Assembly: GCA_028095005.1 (NCBI GenBank)
Contig: CM051459.1
Coordinates: 316,326,513 to 316,390,512, forward strand
Source: Rhynchospora pubera
Taxonomy: Eukaryota > Streptophyta > Magnoliopsida > Poales > Cyperaceae
DNA: 64,000 bases
Direction of reading: 5' to 3'
Shown one piece after another: positions 61,550-64,000 of the stretch. The stretch's first letter is position 1; every line of letters begins with the position of its first letter. The notes beneath the pieces were generated by a model. The model was not told where the DNA came from and did no database searches. It worked only from the letters and a program-made list of their open reading frames with translations. The position numbers and the translations under genes were made by a program.

Positions 61550-61925
61550 ATATTTCGAGTAATGCTAGAATCAAACACATTTGACGTCAAACACGATCCA
61601 AAACTCAATTATTGAAATTTCAAACAGCCAATTCAAATAGTTAAATATGATCTCCATAATCATTTATCTTGAAGACCAAATTTTATAGTTTTTTTTAGAT
61701 ATTTTTTCGAATTTTTTAAAATTGGATGGTTTGAAACTAATTAGATTGAAAACTTTCTAAAATTCAATAAAAATAGTAAAACCATTTAAAAATACATATA
61801 ATTTATTTCTAAGAAGATTTCATCATGGAGAACAAACTGAGCTGTTCATATGACATTTATAATTTAAAAAATTGAGATTTGATCGCATTTAACAGATCCA
61901 AGTGTCTTTTTTGATCTTTTATATT
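61550..61925. mobile_element. Foldback MITE (family A), decayed
   Basis: Left words AACACGATCCAAAACTCAATT and TATGATCTCCATAATCATTT face, in complement, AATGCGATCAAATCTCAATT and TTGTTCTCCATGATGAAATC on the right. It is closest to the element at 19825-20125. Ends are approximate. Confidence 0.5.
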
Positions 61926-63597
61926 TGTGATTAACTTGTGTTATTTAACGTTTCTTACTGAACTAAAATAAACTATTCTGATTGCATTGTTTTTGGAAAT
62001 ATATTTGCAGGACCTAACTTAATCATTTTTAATCAATCTATCTTATATTATTATCAACCATTTATAGGGTATGATCAAGTGTTGCATGGAATTGCAAAGT
62101 GGAATAAATTGTATGTGTCCTATCTAAACATAACATAGTATAATAGCACATATATTGTGTTATTATTATTTATCTCAAATTATCGATGCCACCAACATAT
62201 TCTATCTTATGTGGTTGTATTTTAGGGGACAACAAATATCTGAGACTGTTGTTGTTGGAATGGAGAGGATCATAGAGGAGATGCTGATGTCTCCTCATTG
62301 ACAGCTAGGCGAGTAACAGTATGCTCCAAGTGCCCCAATCTTGGTTCTTCCCTGGCGGTCTGGCCTAATCAGCAACACCCCCTACTCACATGTTTCTTTT
62401 CTTAGCCTCCAGATCATATGCGTCCATGATTCCTGTTGTTTCCTGTGTTTCCATCCTCTATTATAGATAAGTAATGAAATCTGTTCCTTCCACAGTTTAT
62501 TCAGAACTATATATAATAGTTATTTTTTTAATGACCTATCTATTCTATAATATAATTCATGTCTTCTCTACATAACAGCTTAAATTACTCAGAACTATAT
62601 ATTATAGTTATTTTTTGGCCGTTTTGGTTACGTCAAGTACGAGTTAAGAATTATTTGGTACAAATATACAATAATTTCACATTTTTCTTACTTATCCTGT
62701 TATCCACCAGTTCAAATATTTGTCTTTCTTTGTATTATGATAACATTTAGCCACAAAAATGTTACAAGGAAAGTAAAAAATAAAAAAATTCGTTCCTTTA
62801 AATTTGGATATTGTTCTGTAATATAAGCTTGCAAATAACTAGTAGCAACAAAATGCATGTCATGCAATTATTTGACAGAATAACTTAAACCTACCATTGT
62901 ACCAATTCTGTGCTCTGCCATTCCTCAATGTTTGTTTCATTCACATAAACTTCAACTCTGAATACTGAATAGTGTATGCAATTAATTTGTTGGTCCTGCA
63001 TGCGCCACATAGGACCAGAGGGAGAAACAAACTTATGAGAGAGAGAGGGGGGGGGATCCACGTTCCTCTTTCATAAACAACCCTACTGGCTACTAATATT
63101 TGGCATTTCTACTCTTCTTTGTCCGGATTCAATCAAAGCAGCAGACTCAATTTTATCAAGATTCGTGCAAATATTGAGATTACGATTCCTAAAAAATAAA
63201 TTCCCTTCCCTTTTTTTTTTCAGTTTGTTGGGTGTTTCTATTTTATTTTTTTCCAATTACATCTTCAATTTATTATAATGGTTTCCATCCAGTGATTTAA
63301 ATCCAAAGAAATGGAGGAGGGAGAGACTGAGAGAGCGAGTGAAAACGCAGGAACACTAGCTATACTGTCCCTGTATATGAACAATCAAGCCTTGTATAAC
63401 AGTCATAGAAATAGCCCTTTATACATTTTACATACATCAAGTCATCAAGAGAACAAACTAGCAACTTCGTCAAACCAAAAAATAAGAACGGTAAAAAGGT
63501 TAGTGCTTTCTCTAGGAAGTTGGGTTGGTGGACGATGCACTCCTGGGTTATTTTAGTCATTTGGTAAACTGATCCATACGATCTCTCTAGTAAATTA
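61926..63597. other. Intergenic DNA; possible terminal exon and P450 3' flank
   Basis: At 62225-62301 a TTTTAG acceptor-like site precedes a short frame (GQQISETVVVGMERIIEEML, then MSPH and stop) followed by GC-richer, 3'-UTR-like sequence; this could be the last exon of an unknown plus-strand gene but has no further support. A GA/G-rich run lies at about 63039-63055. The stretch before 63598 is the 3' flank of the P450 gene, with a possible minus-strand AATAAA near 63240. Confidence 0.35.
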
Positions 63598-64000
63598 CTA
63601 CAACTGACAATCTGACGGCTGAGATTTGATCGGGCGGAAGATGACCGGCGCACCATATTGCGGGTAGAGAAGCATGAGAACTGTTGGTGAGTGAACGTAC
63701 TTTGGCGAGACACGAAACGTGAAACGTTGCAAAATTATGGCAAGTGTGAGCTTGGCTTCCAGGATAGCCAGGTTTTGGCCGATGCACATGCGGGCTCCTA
63801 GCCCGAAAGGGATATAGGCAGTCGGATGCTTCACTGCACGGGCAATGCCGTCAGCAAATCGGTTCGGGTTGAATTGGGCTGCATCTGGGCCCCACTGGTG
63901 CGTATCATGGTGAAGTGCCATGATCGGGATCAACAATTCGGTGTCACGCGGTATCATGTACCCACCGAGCTCGACATCTGTTTTTGCCCTTCGGATTGTT
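63598..64000 (-). CDS. Cytochrome P450, CYP734A (BAS1)-like, C-terminal exon
   Basis: Partial: the frame runs off the window at 64000 and ends at a TAG at 63600-63598; the ATG at 63957 is internal. Visible features: RRAKTDVELGGY upstream of IPRDTELLIPIMALHHD; the PERF-type FNPNRFADG; the heme-binding loop PFGLGARMCIGQ with the cysteine ligand; then AKLTLAIILQRFTF and HSPTVLMLLYPQYGAP near the end. From memory these segments agree best with CYP734A proteins of the CYP72 clan, which hydroxylate brassinosteroids at C-26 and so inactivate them at the ER membrane. Assignment to another CYP72-clan family is possible but less likely. The missing N-terminal part must lie beyond the right edge. No lesion is seen. 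Confidence 0.88.
   Translation of the reverse strand, partial: TIRRAKTDVELGGYMIPRDTELLIPIMALHHDTHQWGPDAAQFNPNRFADGIARAVKHPTAYIPFGLGARMCIGQNLAILEAKLTLAIILQRFTFRVSPKYVHSPTVLMLLYPQYGAPVIFRPIKSQPSDCQL

Overview
The window looks like nuclear DNA of a flowering plant, probably a eudicot. It is AT-rich, protein-coding density is very low, the intron borders that can be inferred are GT-AG, and the mobile elements are typical plant ones (Ty1/copia, L1-like LINEs, a tRNA-derived SINE, hAT and Mutator-like DNA elements). The one clear host gene is the last exon of a cytochrome P450 of the CYP734A (BAS1-like) type on the minus strand at the right edge. A small GC-rich ORF near 18.2 kb is a weaker host-gene candidate. 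Everything else that codes for protein belongs to transposable elements.

Layout. 1-3.9 kb: AT-rich DNA with a small hAT MITE (182-369). 3.9-9.0 kb: a minus-strand Ty1/copia element with two 412-413 bp LTRs (about 98% identical), PBS, PPT and a broken gag-pol. Its LTRs, leader and coding linkers are filled with copies of a short palindromic TTCGGCCGAA-type motif. 9.1-11.1 kb: a possible large inverted-repeat element containing a TATA box. 12.46-12.63 kb: a hAT MITE. 13-17 kb: featureless AT-rich DNA. 18.0-18.8 kb: the small ORF with a CT-rich leader. 21.9-29.1 kb: a full-length but dead LINE on the minus strand with a perfect 16 bp target-site duplication and a 47-unit (AT)n tail. 30.0-32.8 kb: an old tandem duplication with a TIR element between the copies. 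34-48 kb: foldback MITEs, a 1.28 kb non-autonomous hAT (38433-39711), a SINE with a 17 bp duplication (40379-40522), and a second, badly decayed LINE (about 41.94-43.90 kb). 49.12-53.84 kb: an apparently complete autonomous hAT transposon. 54.8-58.6 kb: a long inverted-repeat element with a 655 bp non-autonomous hAT nested in one arm. 60.23-60.44 kb: a Mutator-like MITE with a 9 bp duplication. 63.6-64.0 kb: the P450 exon.

The most interesting item is the hAT at 49122-53844. It has matching TIRs (TAGGGGTG), a perfect 8 bp duplication (CTAGTTGC), and a seven-exon transposase model in which every border is GT-AG, all phases agree and no stop occurs (712 aa). A BED zinc finger and a plausible D-D-E triad are present. 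It could be a live element and the source of trans-acting transposase for the TAGGG-ended non-autonomous hATs at 38.4 and 55.1 kb. The second item is the copia element, whose palindromic motif has spread into both regulatory and coding parts, including an insertion inside the reverse transcriptase. All annotation comes from reading the sequence; no database search was possible.
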